Below, piece after piece: positions 63,701 through 64,000 of a stretch of 64,000 nt of DNA (positions are counted from its first letter, which is position 1; every line of letters starts with the position of its first letter). The notes under the pieces were generated by a model. That model did not search any database. It was given only the letters and a program-made list of their open reading frames with translations, and was not told the DNA's origin. The position numbers were made by a program, and so were the translations under genes. This stretch comes from Hippopus hippopus (lineage: Eukaryota > Mollusca > Bivalvia > Cardiida > Cardiidae), in assembly GCA_946811185.2 (NCBI GenBank), contig OX328098.1, positions 46,067,650 through 46,131,649 on the forward strand, in the 5' to 3' direction.

Positions 63701-64000
63701 CTCATTTTGACGACAGGATAAATTTTGGCTTTGTTAGTGTGGGAGAGAAATGATTGTCGTCGGTTATATCTTCTTTTTTCTCCTAAAATATTGTGGTCAA
63801 AATAGAATTTGCTCGTAACAAAATTTCTCTCTTAGTCAACCCGTATTCCATTGTGGTTTGTTGGTGATGTCGCATTATTATAATAGTGTTCTAACCGCCA
63901 TTTGGATGTTTGGAGAAAATTAGCTCCAAACTTTCTGAGGGTAGTAAAATTATTAGTGGAGTTAGAACAGATTAATACTGAAATCTTCGTAACCAGGGCC
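63701..64000. other. Window edge, AT-rich
   Basis: Possibly the remainder of the SINE above. Nothing else is seen. Confidence 0.3.

Overview
This window looks like AT-rich, repeat-dense nuclear DNA from an animal, most likely a bivalve mollusc. The evidence is GT-AG introns, a bilaterian paired-class homeobox gene, tRNA-derived SINEs, and very many short non-autonomous DNA transposons (MITEs) of a style familiar from bivalve genomes. No operons, ribosome-binding sites or bacterial features are seen. The species assignment is inference.

The one secure gene is the 3' part of a Prrx (paired-related homeobox) orthologue on the + strand. One coding exon (25138-25322) carries homeodomain residues 1-46. 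A 1443-bp intron follows, and a last coding exon (26766-27113) carries residues 47-60, a Prrx-specific linker and a C-terminal OAR motif. The N-terminal exon was not found in the 25 kb upstream. Three other reading frames (20067-20168, 62432-62575, 63082-63582) are weak candidates only.

The rest is dominated by a few repeat families, named here for convenience. PAL-A: about 210 bp when full, TTAA ends, with a palindromic core around GATCAGACTGCAC. PAL-B: about 225 bp, ends TTAACYCTTTACCA, with a long central palindrome around GGAAAAGGAGAAAATGCTGG. PAL-C: about 260 bp, ends GAGCCATGCTCTG, with the palindrome GGTCAGCCTGCGCAG. COMP-D: about 520-880 bp, a body bounded by TTATTATACTGCAAAG plus a giant 130-143 bp hairpin. 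E: about 160-200 bp, ends GGGCCCTGATTCACCAA. PAL-A and PAL-B have TTAA ends and fit piggyBac-type target use. Orientation for PAL-B: + when the TTAGACTTGTCC side is on the left. Orientation for PAL-C: + when its palindrome lies in the left half.

Layout: 1-25 kb is PAL-A/B/C/E copies plus a Tc1/mariner foldback element (7850-8490), a 54-59 bp satellite (17.8-18.7 kb) and a mariner-type MITE (24.5 kb). 25.1-27.1 kb is Prrx, with two PAL-B copies in its intron. 27.6-29.7 kb is comparatively unique. 29.7-40 kb is MITEs, SINEs and two COMP-D copies. 40.4-42.4 kb is a 2-kb long-inverted-repeat element. 42-51 kb is more MITEs. 51.2-52.2 kb is a 33-bp minisatellite. 52.8-53.3 kb is a 289-bp tandem duplication. 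54-59 kb is a nested stack (mariner relic, SINE, COMP-D with a 424-bp insert, COMP-D inside PAL-C). The last part holds a TTAA-ended inverted repeat and the two minus-strand candidate ORFs.

The most unusual signal is that different PAL-A copies carry different but matching bases in their two palindrome arms, so the palindrome is kept while its sequence changes.
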